Below, piece after piece: positions 1 through 9,108 of a stretch of DNA of 60,539 nucleotides. A program made the translations under genes and the position numbers. How positions within the stretch are numbered: position 1 is the stretch's first letter; each line of letters starts with the position of its first letter. The stretch comes from Phenylobacterium sp. (GTDB taxonomy: Bacteria > Pseudomonadota > Alphaproteobacteria > Caulobacterales > Caulobacteraceae). Under the pieces are notes generated by a model. The model did not search any database. It worked only from the letters and a program-made list of their open reading frames with translations, and was not told where the DNA came from. The stretch is taken from assembly GCF_030651185.1 (NCBI RefSeq), contig NZ_JAUSCJ010000033.1, positions 1-60,539 of the forward strand. Direction: 5' to 3'.

Positions 1-145
1 GCAAGCCGACCCTAGGCGCCTCGACGCCACCCGCGCCATCCTGCCCGGCACCGAACGCGTCACCATCGCCGACGTCCGCCGCGCCGCCCAGGAGGTGCTG
101 CTGGACGACCGCATGTGGATGCTGGAGATCAAGCCGGCGAAGTAA
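1..145 (+). CDS. C-terminal end of a probable M16-family zinc peptidase (partial)
   Basis: The window opens inside a gene whose last 47 codons are visible, reading from base 2 to a TAA at 143-145. The tail has the pattern VTIADVRRAAQEVLLDDRMWMLEIKP. This resembles the end of insulinase/M16-type peptidases, where a helix starting with an ADV motif is followed by a final strand of the x-W-x-L-E-x-x-P type. No catalytic HxxEH motif is in view because the N-terminal part lies outside the window. The family call therefore rests on this short tail only. Another protein with a similar terminal helix cannot be excluded. Confidence 0.4.
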   Translation, partial: QADPRRLDATRAILPGTERVTIADVRRAAQEVLLDDRMWMLEIKPAK

Positions 146-151
146 CGGTCA

Positions 152-297
152 AATTCCTCCCCCAGCGCGCAGCGCGGTTCGGGGGAGGTGGATCGCAGGC
201 TCGCCTGCGAGACGGAGGGGGCCTGGCCCGTGCCGCTGGCAAGGCCCTAACCCCCTCCACCGCTTCGCGGTCCCCCTCCCCCGGTGGGGGAGGAATT
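152..297. repeat. Palindromic intergenic repeat with 12-bp terminal inverted repeats
   Basis: A 146-bp element begins with AATTCCTCCCCC (152-163) and ends with its exact reverse complement GGGGGAGGAATT (286-297). Inside are further hairpins: the CCTCCCCC/GGGGGAGG pair at 156-188, TCGCAGGC-tc-GCCTGCGA at 191-208, and a C-rich stretch containing CCACCGCTTCGCGGTCC. It lies just after the stop of the upstream gene. It looks like a non-coding MITE- or REP-like dispersed element of the kind found between genes in Caulobacteraceae. Fragments resembling its C-rich end recur near 2870-2890. Confidence 0.6.
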
Positions 298-363
298 GAA
301 AAACGCAGAATGGGCCCGCGTCGCCGCGAGCCCCTCCGCAATTTCAAACCTGGCTGATCGGCC

Positions 364-1275
364 CTAGTACACGATCCCGCCGACCCCGCCGTCCAGGCTC
401 ATGGCGGTGGTCACCGACACGGAGCTGCTCTCGCGATCCTCTTCCTCGCGATAGGCCGTGTAGGTCTCGGTCATGATCATGGTCAGGACCTTCACGCCGG
501 CGCCGAACCGGCGCAGCAGCGAGCGTTCGTTGCAGTCGCGGCCGGGCTTCTGCGGCCGGCATTCCACCTTGCCGCCGGGCAGATGGACCAGGGCGTCGCC
601 CTTGCGGCAGACCTTGGTCTGGCCGCCGCCGAAATCGATCTGGCCGTTATACTCGGCGATGGTCCAGGACAGGTAGGTCCCGGCGATGCAGCGATAGAGC
701 TCGCCCTCATAGGCGTCATCGATGTCGCGGTCGGGGGTGACCTGCGACGCGGGATGGGGAATTTCGCGGTCGTCGACGCAGAAGGCCTGGATCACCACCC
801 GGCGCGTCTTGCTGCGCGTCGCCTGGTAGCTGGTCTTCTTCATCCGCCGCCCGGTGTCGACATAGAGGCCCTGGATCATGCCGGTGGACATCGGGGGCGA
901 ATAGCCGCCGCCACCGCCACCGCCGCCATAATAGGTCACCGAGCCGGATCCTGCGCCCGCGCCAGATCCGGAGCCGGAACTTGCGCCGGCGCTTGACGCC
1001 GCGTTGGCGATGGCGACGTTCACACTGGAGACATTGACGTGGACGCTGGTGCGCGGGCCGTTGTCACAGCAGGGCGGGGTCGGCGGCGGCGGCGCCGGAG
1101 GCGGGGTGCAGCAGGGGGGCGTCGGCGGGGTGATGCAGCAGGGCGGGGGCGGGGGCGTGCAGCACACCGGGGGCGGGGCGCAGCACTGGGCCAACGCCTC
1201 GTCCGGGGCGGCGCTGCCCAGGAACAGAAGTCCAAATCCGAGCACCAGGCCGAGCAGGGTCGAACGCATCGTCAT
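364..1275 (-). CDS. Secreted protein with CC-PPP repeats and poly-Gly linker
   Basis: A 303-residue protein of unknown function. The start at 1275 was chosen because an AGGAGG sequence lies just upstream and the next residues form a signal peptide (hydrophobic residues 5-22, cleavage near AQ at 30). A low-complexity stretch follows in which five CC pairs alternate with proline runs. After it come a Ser/Ala/Gly linker and a run of eight glycines after YY. The C-terminal half is globular and carries five more cysteines in short motifs (FCVD, YRCIAG, KVCRKG, VECRP, RDCNE). The composition suggests an envelope or surface protein stabilised by disulphides or by metal. It is divergent from the PAS gene at 1451. 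No function can be assigned. Confidence 0.7.
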   Translation of the reverse strand: MTMRSTLLGLVLGFGLLFLGSAAPDEALAQCCAPPPVCCTPPPPPCCITPPTPPCCTPPPAPPPPTPPCCDNGPRTSVHVNVSSVNVAIANAASSAGASSGSGSGAGAGSGSVTYYGGGGGGGGYSPPMSTGMIQGLYVDTGRRMKKTSYQATRSKTRRVVIQAFCVDDREIPHPASQVTPDRDIDDAYEGELYRCIAGTYLSWTIAEYNGQIDFGGGQTKVCRKGDALVHLPGGKVECRPQKPGRDCNERSLLRRFGAGVKVLTMIMTETYTAYREEEDRESSSVSVTTAMSLDGGVGGIVY

Positions 1276-1450
1276 GGGACGGCCCCTCCTCGTCAGGCCA
1301 CCTGTTAAGCATGCAAGAACCGCGCCGCACATCGCGGCTGGCCCCGCCTGCCAAGCCGAAGCGTCCCGATTGGAGACGTCCGGCGACTGGTCCGCATCTT
1401 TCTGCAAGCCCCATGCGGTCGATTCACGCCGCGGGCAGGGCTGCATCCGG

Positions 1451-2002
1451 ATGTCGGTGTTCCATTCAAATACAGAACGGTTGATAGACTATTGGCGAAC
1501 GCGCGGTGGTGATGGCCGTTTGCCGCTCCGCAGCGACATCAGCCCGGCCGACTTTTCCGAAATCATCGCCCAGGTCTTCATCCTCGGGCGCGCCAGGTCG
1601 GGGGTCTATCCGGTGCGCCTGGCCGGCGGCTTCGTCGCCGAACTGCACCAGCGCGACCTTCGCCAGCAGAACGGCCTGTCCCTGGTGCGCGAGCGCGACC
1701 GCTTCAATCTGCACACCGCCCTGGAAACCGCCTGGCGCCGCCCCGAACCCATCGTCGCCACCGTCGAGGTGCTGACCGAAGGGCCCAGCCTGGCCATGGA
1801 GGTGCTCTTCGCCCCCCTGGCGGGCGCGGGCGGCTCGGTCGACCGGTTCCTGGGCCTCTACCAGCCGCTGGGCATGGTCTCACGCCTGCGCGGCCTCCCC
1901 GCCCAGCCCTTCGCCGTCCGCGACATCCGCGGCATGGGCCCCGCCAACGAGGAAACTCCCCGCCTGCGCCTCGCCACCCTCGACGGCCGCCACGTGGCAT
2001 AG
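1451..2002 (+). CDS. PAS_5 single-domain protein (MopJ-like)
   Basis: A 183-residue protein dominated by one PAS_5 (formerly DUF1384) domain. It opens with the family signature of a tryptophan-containing helix followed by LPLRSDISPADF and then YPVRLAG. Small stand-alone PAS_5 proteins are common in Caulobacterales, where they act in motility and cell-cycle signalling; MopJ of Caulobacter is one example. Which paralogue this is cannot be told from the sequence. The ATG at 1451 was preferred over upstream in-frame starts because the domain begins there and upstream sequence overlaps the divergent promoter. A hairpin follows its stop codon. Confidence 0.7.
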   Translation: MSVFHSNTERLIDYWRTRGGDGRLPLRSDISPADFSEIIAQVFILGRARSGVYPVRLAGGFVAELHQRDLRQQNGLSLVRERDRFNLHTALETAWRRPEPIVATVEVLTEGPSLAMEVLFAPLAGAGGSVDRFLGLYQPLGMVSRLRGLPAQPFAVRDIRGMGPANEETPRLRLATLDGRHVA

Positions 2003-2008
2003 AAAATC

Positions 2009-2031
2009 CCTTCTCCCCCTGCGGGAGAAGG
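2009..2031. repeat. Short hairpin CCTTCTCCC-N5-GGGAGAAGG
   Basis: Perfect 9-bp arms with a 5-base loop lie 6 bp after the stop of the PAS gene. This is a short repeat type often seen between alphaproteobacterial genes and may stabilise the 3' end of the mRNA. There is no T-run, so intrinsic termination is uncertain. Confidence 0.5.
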
Positions 2032-2120
2032 ACCCAACCACGCCACCCACACTTTCTTCGCGCGTTTAAATCCTCGGGAAAGCCTGTCGGCTTTAGACTG
2101 CGTACCCGGAGGAAGCGCAG

Positions 2121-2747
2121 ATGGAACATCCACTGAGCGCCCCAAGACACTGGCTCGCGGGCGCGGCCATCATCTCAAGCCTCGGCGTGTTCGCGCCCTG
2201 TGCTCACGCCCAGGATATCCCCGCCCAGGCCGCCGCCTCGCCGCAGCGCAACGAGTTCGTCTCAGCCATCGGCCAGCCGCTCGCCGACTTCAACATCAAC
2301 CAGGCCGAGATCCACGACAGCCTGCGCAAGGCCGCCCACGGCCCCTATGCCGCCCTGGCCGGCTGCGCCGCCATGGCCAGCGAGATCGCAGGCCTCGATG
2401 AGGCGCTAGGCCCCGACCTCGACGTCGCAGCGCTGAAGACCACCAAGCGCAGGATGGCGTCCCGCGCCGCCGCCGGCGCGATCCGCCGGCTGTCGGTCAG
2501 CTGGATTCCCATGCGCGGCGTCGTGCGCACGGTCACCGGCGCCGAGGCCCACGCCCGCAAGGTTCAGGACGCGGCCCTGGCCGGCGCCGTGCGCCGCGCC
2601 TACCTCAAGGGGCTGGGCGAACGCGACGGCTGCGCGGGCGCCATGCCCAGGCGGGCCCTGGTGGAGCTGGAGATCATCGAGACCGAGCAACTCGCCATCC
2701 CGGCCCTCGACGCCCCCACCCAGGTCGTGGCGCTGGACACGCCGTAA
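2121..2747 (+). CDS. Secreted hypothetical protein
   Basis: A 208-residue protein with an N-terminal signal peptide: hydrophobic residues about 12-25, cleavage near AHA-QD at residue 31. GGAGGAAG precedes the ATG. The mature part is mainly helical with two cysteines (GCAAM and DGCAG) that may form a disulphide. I do not recognise a domain. It stands alone between the PAS gene and the ion channel gene with 118 and 181 bp of flanking sequence. A periplasmic location is likely; the function is unknown. Confidence 0.65.
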   Translation: MEHPLSAPRHWLAGAAIISSLGVFAPCAHAQDIPAQAAASPQRNEFVSAIGQPLADFNINQAEIHDSLRKAAHGPYAALAGCAAMASEIAGLDEALGPDLDVAALKTTKRRMASRAAAGAIRRLSVSWIPMRGVVRTVTGAEAHARKVQDAALAGAVRRAYLKGLGERDGCAGAMPRRALVELEIIETEQLAIPALDAPTQVVALDTP

Positions 2748-2928
2748 GGGCCGGAGCTTTCCTCTGCTTCACGGCGGAGGATGAGCCTACCCAACCTCCG
2801 CCAGCGCCCGCGGACTTTCCGCTGCGCGACAGAGGAGGAAATCGCTCAGCGACGTGGGCTCATAGCTGCGCGGTCCCCCTCCCCAATAGAATCGCATGAC
2901 ACAGGCGGTTTCGCGCGTTTCATGCCTC

Positions 2929-3744
2929 ATGGCTTCGAAGACGCGCGACCTGGCGACCCCTCACGACCGCAATTCGCGGCTGCAACGCCTGCGGGCCTGG
3001 CTGCGTCACCTGTTCTACGGCGAGAGCCCCGGCGCCATCCGCTTCCGCCTCGGCGTCATCGCCCTGGACTTCGTGCTGATCGGCTTCTTCATCATCACGC
3101 CGATGGTGCGCGACCGGCCGGTCTTTCTGATCCTCGACTATGTGATCGCGGTGATCGTGGCCATCGACGTCGCAGCCCGCACCCTGGCCGCCCCCCACCT
3201 CGCCCACTGGCTACGGCGGCCGACGTTCTGGATCGACCTGGCGGTGCTGATCACCCTGCTCTTCCCGCTCTGGCTGGCCAACTTCGCCTTCCTGCGGGTC
3301 CTGCGCCTTTGGACCTTGTTCCACAGCGACTTCTTCTGGGAGACCGTGGCCCGGCGCTACGACAACACGCGCTGGGAGGAGACCAGCAAGGCCCTGGCCA
3401 CCCTGGTGACCTACCTCTTCATCGTCACCGGCTTCGTCTACGCCTTCTATGCGCGCAATCACCCGAACATTCACGGCTATGTGGACGCGCTCTATTTCAC
3501 CGTCAGCACGGTCACCACCACCGGCTTCGGCGACGTCACCCTGCCCGGCGCCTCGGGCAAGCTGCTCTCCATCCTGATCATGCTGTCGGGCTTCACGCTC
3601 TTCGTGCGGCTGGCCCAGGCCCTGCTGCGGCCGCACAAGGTGCTGTTCAATTGCCCCGACTGCGGCCTGATGCGCCACGACCTGGACGCCGTCCACTGCA
3701 AGGCCTGCGGCAACCTGCTGAACATCCCGAATGATGAGCTTTGA
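2929..3744 (+). CDS. Voltage-gated-like ion channel with C-terminal zinc ribbon
   Basis: A 271-residue inner-membrane protein. Hydrophobic segments near residues 45-65, 70-95, 105-125 and 165-185 resemble S1-S5 of voltage-gated-type channels. A pore loop contains the potassium filter TVTTTGFGDV (about residue 203), and a last membrane helix follows. The C-terminus adds a compact zinc ribbon, CPDC-x12-CKAC, which ordinary bacterial KvAP/Kch-type channels do not have. The segment replacing S4 has only two or three arginines (LRVLRLW), so true voltage sensing is doubtful. An in-frame ATG at 2896 would add 11 residues; neither start has a good ribosome site. It converges with the LuxR gene, with only 3 bp between the two stops. 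Confidence 0.8.
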   Translation: MASKTRDLATPHDRNSRLQRLRAWLRHLFYGESPGAIRFRLGVIALDFVLIGFFIITPMVRDRPVFLILDYVIAVIVAIDVAARTLAAPHLAHWLRRPTFWIDLAVLITLLFPLWLANFAFLRVLRLWTLFHSDFFWETVARRYDNTRWEETSKALATLVTYLFIVTGFVYAFYARNHPNIHGYVDALYFTVSTVTTTGFGDVTLPGASGKLLSILIMLSGFTLFVRLAQALLRPHKVLFNCPDCGLMRHDLDAVHCKACGNLLNIPNDEL

Positions 3745-3747
3745 GGC

Positions 3748-4341
3748 CTACCCCGCCAGCTTGAGTCGGCTCACCGCCTCGGTGCGGTTGCGCGCGCCGG
3801 TCGCCGCGAGGATGGCCTGCACGTGCAGCTTCACCGTGGCGATCGAGATGCCGAGCTGCTTGGCGATCTCCTTGTTGGTGCGGCCCAGCTCGATCTGGGC
3901 CAGCACCTCGCGCTGGCGGTTCGACAAGCGCTCGGCGCCGGTCTCGGCGGGCGGCTCGGACCCGGCCTCCAGCTCCTCGAAACAAGGAAAGTACTCCCCA
4001 CCGGCGAGGACCAGCCTCAGGGCCGCCGCCATCAAGGGCCGTTCCGAACTCTTGGGCAGCAGCGCCCTGTAGCCGTGGCCGTGGGCCAGGCGAGCCAGGG
4101 CGAGATCGCGCTGCGAGACCACCAGCACTCGATGGCCGGCCGCGATCTGGGCGCCGCGGGCGATCCAGCGCGCCGGGTCGACCCCCGACGGCAGGTCCAG
4201 CAGGATGAGGTCGGGTTTGTGGTCGCGTTCCACCCCCGGCAGGTCAGCGGCCGTCACCACCTCGGCGCCCAGATCCTCGCGCGCCACGGCGGCCAGGGCG
4301 TCGCGGCAGAGGGGCTGACTGCTGACAATCACAGCACGCAT
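3748..4341 (-). CDS. LuxR/NarL-family response regulator
   Basis: A 197-residue two-domain regulator. The N-terminal receiver-like domain starts [14 protein letters not shown] and carries [10 protein letters not shown], where the aspartate before LPSG is the expected phosphorylation site. One or more acidic pocket residues look degenerate (VSSQ instead of the usual DD pair), so it may not be phosphorylated normally. The C-terminal half is a NarL-type helix-turn-helix: [22 protein letters not shown], then [10 protein letters not shown]. The gene is divergent from the hybrid histidine kinase at 4578, which suggests a signalling pair. AAGGAG lies upstream of the ATG at 4341, though at a rather long distance. 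Confidence 0.8.
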   Translation of the reverse strand: MRAVIVSSQPLCRDALAAVAREDLGAEVVTAADLPGVERDHKPDLILLDLPSGVDPARWIARGAQIAAGHRVLVVSQRDLALARLAHGHGYRALLPKSSERPLMAAALRLVLAGGEYFPCFEELEAGSEPPAETGAERLSNRQREVLAQIELGRTNKEIAKQLGISIATVKLHVQAILAATGARNRTEAVSRLKLAG

Positions 4342-4577
4342 CGGGATGGTGAAATCTCCTTGGAGCCCATGGGCCGGACAGATGGCCCTGCGGCAACTAG
4401 GGTCTTTCCGCCCCCTCGTCACCTGGCCGAGCGGCTAGCCATTCAGCCCCCGGCCCCGCCGCGCCTTGATCTGGCGCAGGAAGCCTTGAGCTTTCGGGCC
4501 TGATGGCCAGGCCATGGGTAGGATACCCGACACCCTGGCTTGCCTGGAGACTGAGGGATCGCGGGGGTGATTCGAGA

Positions 4578-6641
4578 ATGCCAGACCAGAAACCCTTGAT
4601 CGAGGCTGCGCAGGTTCGGGTCCGGGAGGCCCTGGCCCTCGCGCCCTCGACCACCTTCTTCCGCCACGCCTTCTCCCTGCTGGCCCTGGACTTCGACGAG
4701 CACCTGCGCCTGGTCTCGGCCGCCGGCGTCACCCGCGAGGGCGCCGACGCCCAATGGCCGGGCAAGGCCGGCGTCGGCCTCGCCGACCTGTTCAACGCCG
4801 CAGACGCCGCGACCATCGCCCCCGTGGTGGAGGGCGCGATGGCTGGCCGGGCGGGGATGGCCAAGCTCTCGGCCGCCCTGGGGGAGGGCCGAGTCTTACG
4901 GGTCTCCTTCCTGCCGCGCCGCATCGACGGCCAGCAGCGCGGCCTGGTCCTGAGCGTCAACGACGTCACCGCGCGCGAGGAAGGGATCGCCAAGCTGCGC
5001 GCCCTGGAGGATCGCCTACGGGCGATTCTCACCCACGCGGCGGACGCCATGATCGTGATCCGACCCGACGGGGTCATCGAAGGGGCCAATGAGGCGGCCG
5101 CCCGTCTGACCGGCTGGGCCGAGGACGAGCTGGTGGGCCGCCCGATCCAGATCCTGATGGACGAGCCCTATCACAGCAGCCACCAGGGCCAGATCGAGCG
5201 CTACCTCGAGAGCGGGGTCAGCGGGATTCTCAATGTCGGCCCGCGCGCCTTGCCCCTGCGCCACCGGCTGGGCCACATCGTTCCCATCGAGCTCTCCATC
5301 GGCGAGGCGGTGATCGGCGGCGAGCGCAGGTTCATCGGCGCCTGCCGCGACATCACCAAGCGTCTGCAGGTGGACGAGGCGCTGAGGGCCGCCAATGCCG
5401 AGTTGCGCGGCACGGTCTTCGAGCTGGAGACCCTCAGCGCCGGCCTCGCGACCCAGAAGGCCGCCCTGGAGGCTCTCGCCCTGGAGACGGAAGCCGCGCG
5501 CCGGACCGCCGAGGTGGCCAACCAGGCCAAGTCGCGATTCGTCGCGACCATGAGCCACGAGCTGCGCACCCCCCTGAACGGCATCCTGGCCGTCGCCGAG
5601 GCCCTCTCGCACCGCGCCCTGGCGCCGGACGACCTGGAGCTGGTCACCATCATCCGCTCCTCCGGCCAGGGCCTGCTGTCGATCCTCAACGAGGTGCTGG
5701 ACCTGGCCAAGGTGGAGGCCGGCGCCCTGCTGCTGGATCCAGCCCCCTTCTCGCCGGCCGAAGCGGTCACCGCCGTGGGCGACGTCTGGCGCTTCGCCGC
5801 AGATGCCAAGGGGATCGTCCTGAAGGTCAGCGTCAGCCGCCTGCCCGCGACCCTCCTCGGCGACGCCGGACGCCTCCGCCAGGTGCTCTCGAACCTGGTC
5901 AACAACGCCATCAAGTTCACCGACCGCGGTCAGGTCACCCTGGCCGCCCGCCGCATCGGCCGCGGCTCGAACCTGCGCTTCGAGGTCACAGACAGTGGCC
6001 CCGGCATCGAGGAGGACCAGCGGGAGCGTCTGTTCGATCCCTTCATCCAGGCCGACGCCGGCACGACGCGCAAGCACGGAGGCACGGGCCTGGGCCTGAC
6101 CATCTGCCGCGAACTCGTTACCCTGATGGGCGGGCGCATCTGGGCGGAGAACGCGCCGGAGGGCGGTGCCCGCATCGTGTGCGAAATTCCCTTCGAGATC
6201 ACCGAGGCGGCCGCCCCGCCACCGCCGAGCGCTGCGCTCCGCCAGCCTGGGGGCGTTCCAGCCTCCGGCGACCCGCTGATTCTCATCGCCGAGGACCACC
6301 CCCTGAACCGCCGCGTGGCGGGCATCGTCCTGGAGGGCGCAGGCCTTCGCTACGAATTCGCCGAGGACGGCGCCGCCGCCGTCGCCGCGGTGAGAACCGG
6401 CCGCTTCGATCTGGTGCTGATGGACGTTCACATGCCCCGGATGGACGGTCTTGAGGCGACCCGCGCCATCCGCGCCCTGCCCGGCCCCCAGTCGGCCATC
6501 CCCATCATCGCCGTCACCGCGGCGTCTCCCGACGAGGTGAGCGAATGCCGGGAGGCCGGCATGGACGATTTCGTTTCCAAGCCGATCAGCGCCGCGGCTC
6601 TGCTTGAACGGATCGCGGAAAACTTGCCGCCGGCCGACTAG
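4578..6641 (+). CDS. PAS hybrid sensor histidine kinase with receiver domain
   Basis: A 687-residue cytoplasmic hybrid kinase. After an N-terminal region of about 140 residues that may be a second, degenerate PAS domain, there is a PAS domain (about 145-262) and a coiled coil (262-318). The HisKA helix has phospho-acceptor H327 in MSHELRTPLNG. The HATPase domain contains the N box NLVNNAIKF, G1 DSGPGIEE and G2 GGTGLGL, and a receiver domain has D616 in LMDVHMPRMDG. No membrane segment is visible, so it senses a cytoplasmic signal. ATG 4578 was chosen over the start at 4503 because domain sequence begins close after it; the ribosome site is weak either way. It is divergent from the LuxR regulator that ends at 3748. 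Confidence 0.88.
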   Translation: MPDQKPLIEAAQVRVREALALAPSTTFFRHAFSLLALDFDEHLRLVSAAGVTREGADAQWPGKAGVGLADLFNAADAATIAPVVEGAMAGRAGMAKLSAALGEGRVLRVSFLPRRIDGQQRGLVLSVNDVTAREEGIAKLRALEDRLRAILTHAADAMIVIRPDGVIEGANEAAARLTGWAEDELVGRPIQILMDEPYHSSHQGQIERYLESGVSGILNVGPRALPLRHRLGHIVPIELSIGEAVIGGERRFIGACRDITKRLQVDEALRAANAELRGTVFELETLSAGLATQKAALEALALETEAARRTAEVANQAKSRFVATMSHELRTPLNGILAVAEALSHRALAPDDLELVTIIRSSGQGLLSILNEVLDLAKVEAGALLLDPAPFSPAEAVTAVGDVWRFAADAKGIVLKVSVSRLPATLLGDAGRLRQVLSNLVNNAIKFTDRGQVTLAARRIGRGSNLRFEVTDSGPGIEEDQRERLFDPFIQADAGTTRKHGGTGLGLTICRELVTLMGGRIWAENAPEGGARIVCEIPFEITEAAAPPPPSAALRQPGGVPASGDPLILIAEDHPLNRRVAGIVLEGAGLRYEFAEDGAAAVAAVRTGRFDLVLMDVHMPRMDGLEATRAIRALPGPQSAIPIIAVTAASPDEVSECREAGMDDFVSKPISAAALLERIAENLPPAD

Positions 6642-6665
6642 GTTCGAGCAGGGCGGCGTGGCGCC

Positions 6666-7259
6666 TCAGACCGCGTTGGCCGCGTCGTCGAGGATGCGGG
6701 CCACTGCCGTCTCGGCCCAGGCCCGCGCCTTGGGCGCCTTGAAGAGCTTGGTCTGCTGCTGGAAGGCCAGCACACTCCCCGTCACCTCGAAGGCCACCTG
6801 TTGGCACATGTCGGCCGGCAGCGGCCCGCCCCGCGGCAGGTCCGCGGCCATGCGCGCCAGGGTTTCCTGCCACTGCAACTGAGACCCCACCAGCAGGTCG
6901 TGGATGGCGCCGGGGCGGTCGTCATATTCCTGGGCGGCGACCGAGAACAGGCAGCCGCGCATGCCGGGCTCCCCCTCGATCCAGTCGAACCAGCGGTGGA
7001 TCAGCAGCTCCATCCGCGCTCGGCCCCGAGGGGTCCTCAACCCCGGCTCCACCACCCGCGCCGTGAAGCGGTTGATGGCCTCCTGCAGCACCGCTAACTG
7101 TAGGGTTTCCTTGGATTTAAAGTGCGCGAACAGACCGCTCTTGGAGAGGTTCAGGTCGTCGGCCAACGGCCCCAGCGACAGGCCCGACAGCCCCACCTGC
7201 ACCGCCCGGTCCAGGGCCTGGCTGACGATCGCCTCACGTGTGGTCGCGCCTTTTCCCAT
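6666..7259 (-). CDS. TetR/AcrR-family transcriptional repressor
   Basis: A 197-residue repressor. The N-terminal helix-turn-helix (residues 5-50) has the family pattern: TREAIVSQAL, then GLSGLSLGPLADDLNLSKSGLFAHFKSKETL. The rest is the ligand-binding helical domain (TetR_C type), similar to regulators of fatty-acid or alcohol metabolism. A perfect 12-bp palindrome lies 15 bp upstream of the start codon, consistent with self-repression. The neighbouring gene on the same strand, reading in from upstream, is a GMC oxidoreductase, which may be in its regulon. Confidence 0.85.
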   Translation of the reverse strand: MGKGATTREAIVSQALDRAVQVGLSGLSLGPLADDLNLSKSGLFAHFKSKETLQLAVLQEAINRFTARVVEPGLRTPRGRARMELLIHRWFDWIEGEPGMRGCLFSVAAQEYDDRPGAIHDLLVGSQLQWQETLARMAADLPRGGPLPADMCQQVAFEVTGSVLAFQQQTKLFKAPKARAWAETAVARILDDAANAV

Positions 7260-7273
7260 GCCGAGTTTTTAGC

Positions 7274-7285
7274 ACGACCGGTCGT
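7274..7285. promoter_or_regulatory. Candidate TetR operator, ACGACCGGTCGT
   Basis: A perfect 12-bp palindrome lies 15 bp upstream of the TetR start codon, in a short AT-rich stretch (TTTTTAGC before it, TTTTGT after it). Its size and its GACCGGTC core match the kind of operator bound by TetR proteins in alphaproteobacteria. Autoregulation is inferred. Confidence 0.5.
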
Positions 7286-7361
7286 TTTGTCTATCGCGAC
7301 GCCTCATCGAGGTCGGCGGGTCCTCGCGAACCCCCGAGTCCTCCATCCACGACCACCGACA

Positions 7362-9014
7362 TCAGGCCGCCTGCTGGCCATCCTCATAGACCGGCGCGTC
7401 GTCCGCCGGCAGGGCCGGCTTGCCCCGGATCATGTCGGCGGCCTTCTCGGCGATCATGATGGTGGGCGCATTGGTGTTGCCCCCCACCAGGGTCGGCATG
7501 ACCGAGGCGTCGATGACCCGGAGGCCGGCGATACCGCGCACCTTCAACTCGCCGTCCACCACCGCCATGTCGTCGTCGGCGCCGCCCATCCGGCAGGTGC
7601 CGACCGGGTGATAGATGGTCTCGGCGACCTCCTTGATCCAGGCGTCGATCTGTTCATCGGTCTGGACGGCTTCACCGGGAAACAGCTCGGTGGAGCGGTA
7701 CTTGTCCAGGGCCGGCTGGCGGGCGACTTCCCGCATCATCTTCACGCCCTCGCGCAGGGCGCGGCGGTCTTCCTCGGTGTTCAGGTAGTTGGCGAAGATC
7801 GCCGGATCGTCCAGCGGGTTGGCGGAGTTCAGCCCCACCCGGCCGCGGCTCTCGGGCCGCAGCTGGCAGACGTGGAAGGTGAAGCCGTCCTTGGCCACCT
7901 GGGTCTTGCCGTGGTTCTGCATGACAGCCAGGACGCAGTGGACCTGCAGGTCGGGACGGTCCAGGTCGGGGCGCGACTTCAGGAAGGCCCCCGATTCCAA
8001 CATCTGCTTGGAGCCCAGCCCCTTCTTGAACAGCAGATAGTTGATCCCGATCAGCGCGGTCTTGATGCCCTTGCGCGCCGAGAAGACGGTGATGGGCAGC
8101 GGGCATTCCCACGACAGCGTCACGTCCAGGTGATCCTGCAGGTTGGCGCCGACCCCTTTCAGGGCATGGACCACCGGGATGCCGTGCTTGGTCAGTTCCT
8201 CCGGGTCACCAATCCCCGACAGTTGCAGGATGTGCGGCGACTGCACCGCCCCGGCGCTCAGCAGCACCTCGCGGTCAGCGTGGACCACCTGCTTGACGCC
8301 CTTGTCGTCGATGAACTCCACGCCGGTGGCGCGGCCGTTCTCGATGACGATCTTCGTCGTCCGCGCGCCGGTCAGGCAGGTCAGATTCGTGCGCGTCAGG
8401 ACCGGGTGCAGATAGCCCTTGGCCGCGCTCCAACGCTCGCCGCCCTTGATGGTCAGCTGATACGGCCCCCAACCTTCCTGCTGGAATCCATTGAAATCAC
8501 TGGTGACCTTGTGCCCAGCCTGACGGCCCGCCTCGATCGTGGCCTTGTAGAGCGGATTGGGGTCCGACGCCTTTGTGACCGCCAGCGGGCCGCTGCCGCC
8601 GTGCCACTGGTCGCCGCCACCTTCCAGGCTCTCGGAGCGTTTGAAGTAGGGCAGCACATCCTTGTACGACCAGCCCTGCAGACCCATCTGGCGCCACTGG
8701 TCATAGTCGCGGGCGTGGCCGCGGATGTAGATCATGCCGTTGATGGAACTGGACCCGCCCCAGCCCTTGCCGCGCGGCCACCAGAGCTTGCGGTTGTTGA
8801 GGTTGGGCTCTTCCTCGGTCCAGAAGCCCCAGTTGTAGGTCCCCTTGGCGCCGATCAGGCCGCCAACGCCGGCGGGCATCCGCACCATCAGCGAATTGTC
8901 CTTCACGCCGGCTTCCAGCAGCAGGACCTTGACCGTGGGATCCTCGGTCAGCCGGTTGGCCAGGACGCAGCCGGCCGAGCCCGCACCGATGATGATGTAG
9001 TCGTAGCGGTCCAT
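7362..9014 (-). CDS. GMC-family FAD-dependent alcohol/choline dehydrogenase
   Basis: A 550-residue flavoprotein of the glucose-methanol-choline family. The N-terminus carries the FAD-binding motif [18 protein letters not shown] followed by LLLEAG (residues 5-35). The second family signature is [14 protein letters not shown] near residue 85. The C-terminal catalytic region has [11 protein letters not shown], then [25 protein letters not shown]. It oxidises a primary alcohol to an aldehyde; the substrate cannot be told, and AlkJ-like or choline dehydrogenase-like members look the same at this level. There is no signal peptide. It is the last gene before the TetR repressor and sits in a cluster of CoA-linked catabolic genes. 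Confidence 0.87.
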   Translation of the reverse strand: MDRYDYIIIGAGSAGCVLANRLTEDPTVKVLLLEAGVKDNSLMVRMPAGVGGLIGAKGTYNWGFWTEEEPNLNNRKLWWPRGKGWGGSSSINGMIYIRGHARDYDQWRQMGLQGWSYKDVLPYFKRSESLEGGGDQWHGGSGPLAVTKASDPNPLYKATIEAGRQAGHKVTSDFNGFQQEGWGPYQLTIKGGERWSAAKGYLHPVLTRTNLTCLTGARTTKIVIENGRATGVEFIDDKGVKQVVHADREVLLSAGAVQSPHILQLSGIGDPEELTKHGIPVVHALKGVGANLQDHLDVTLSWECPLPITVFSARKGIKTALIGINYLLFKKGLGSKQMLESGAFLKSRPDLDRPDLQVHCVLAVMQNHGKTQVAKDGFTFHVCQLRPESRGRVGLNSANPLDDPAIFANYLNTEEDRRALREGVKMMREVARQPALDKYRSTELFPGEAVQTDEQIDAWIKEVAETIYHPVGTCRMGGADDDMAVVDGELKVRGIAGLRVIDASVMPTLVGGNTNAPTIMIAEKAADMIRGKPALPADDAPVYEDGQQAA

Positions 9015-9108
9015 GGCGCGTCCGTCCCCTGGCGAGCTTTATTTAGGCCACCCTTACTGGCCTCGGCGCCTGACACAAGACCGGACGCTGCGTCACCTTG
9101 CATAAAGT

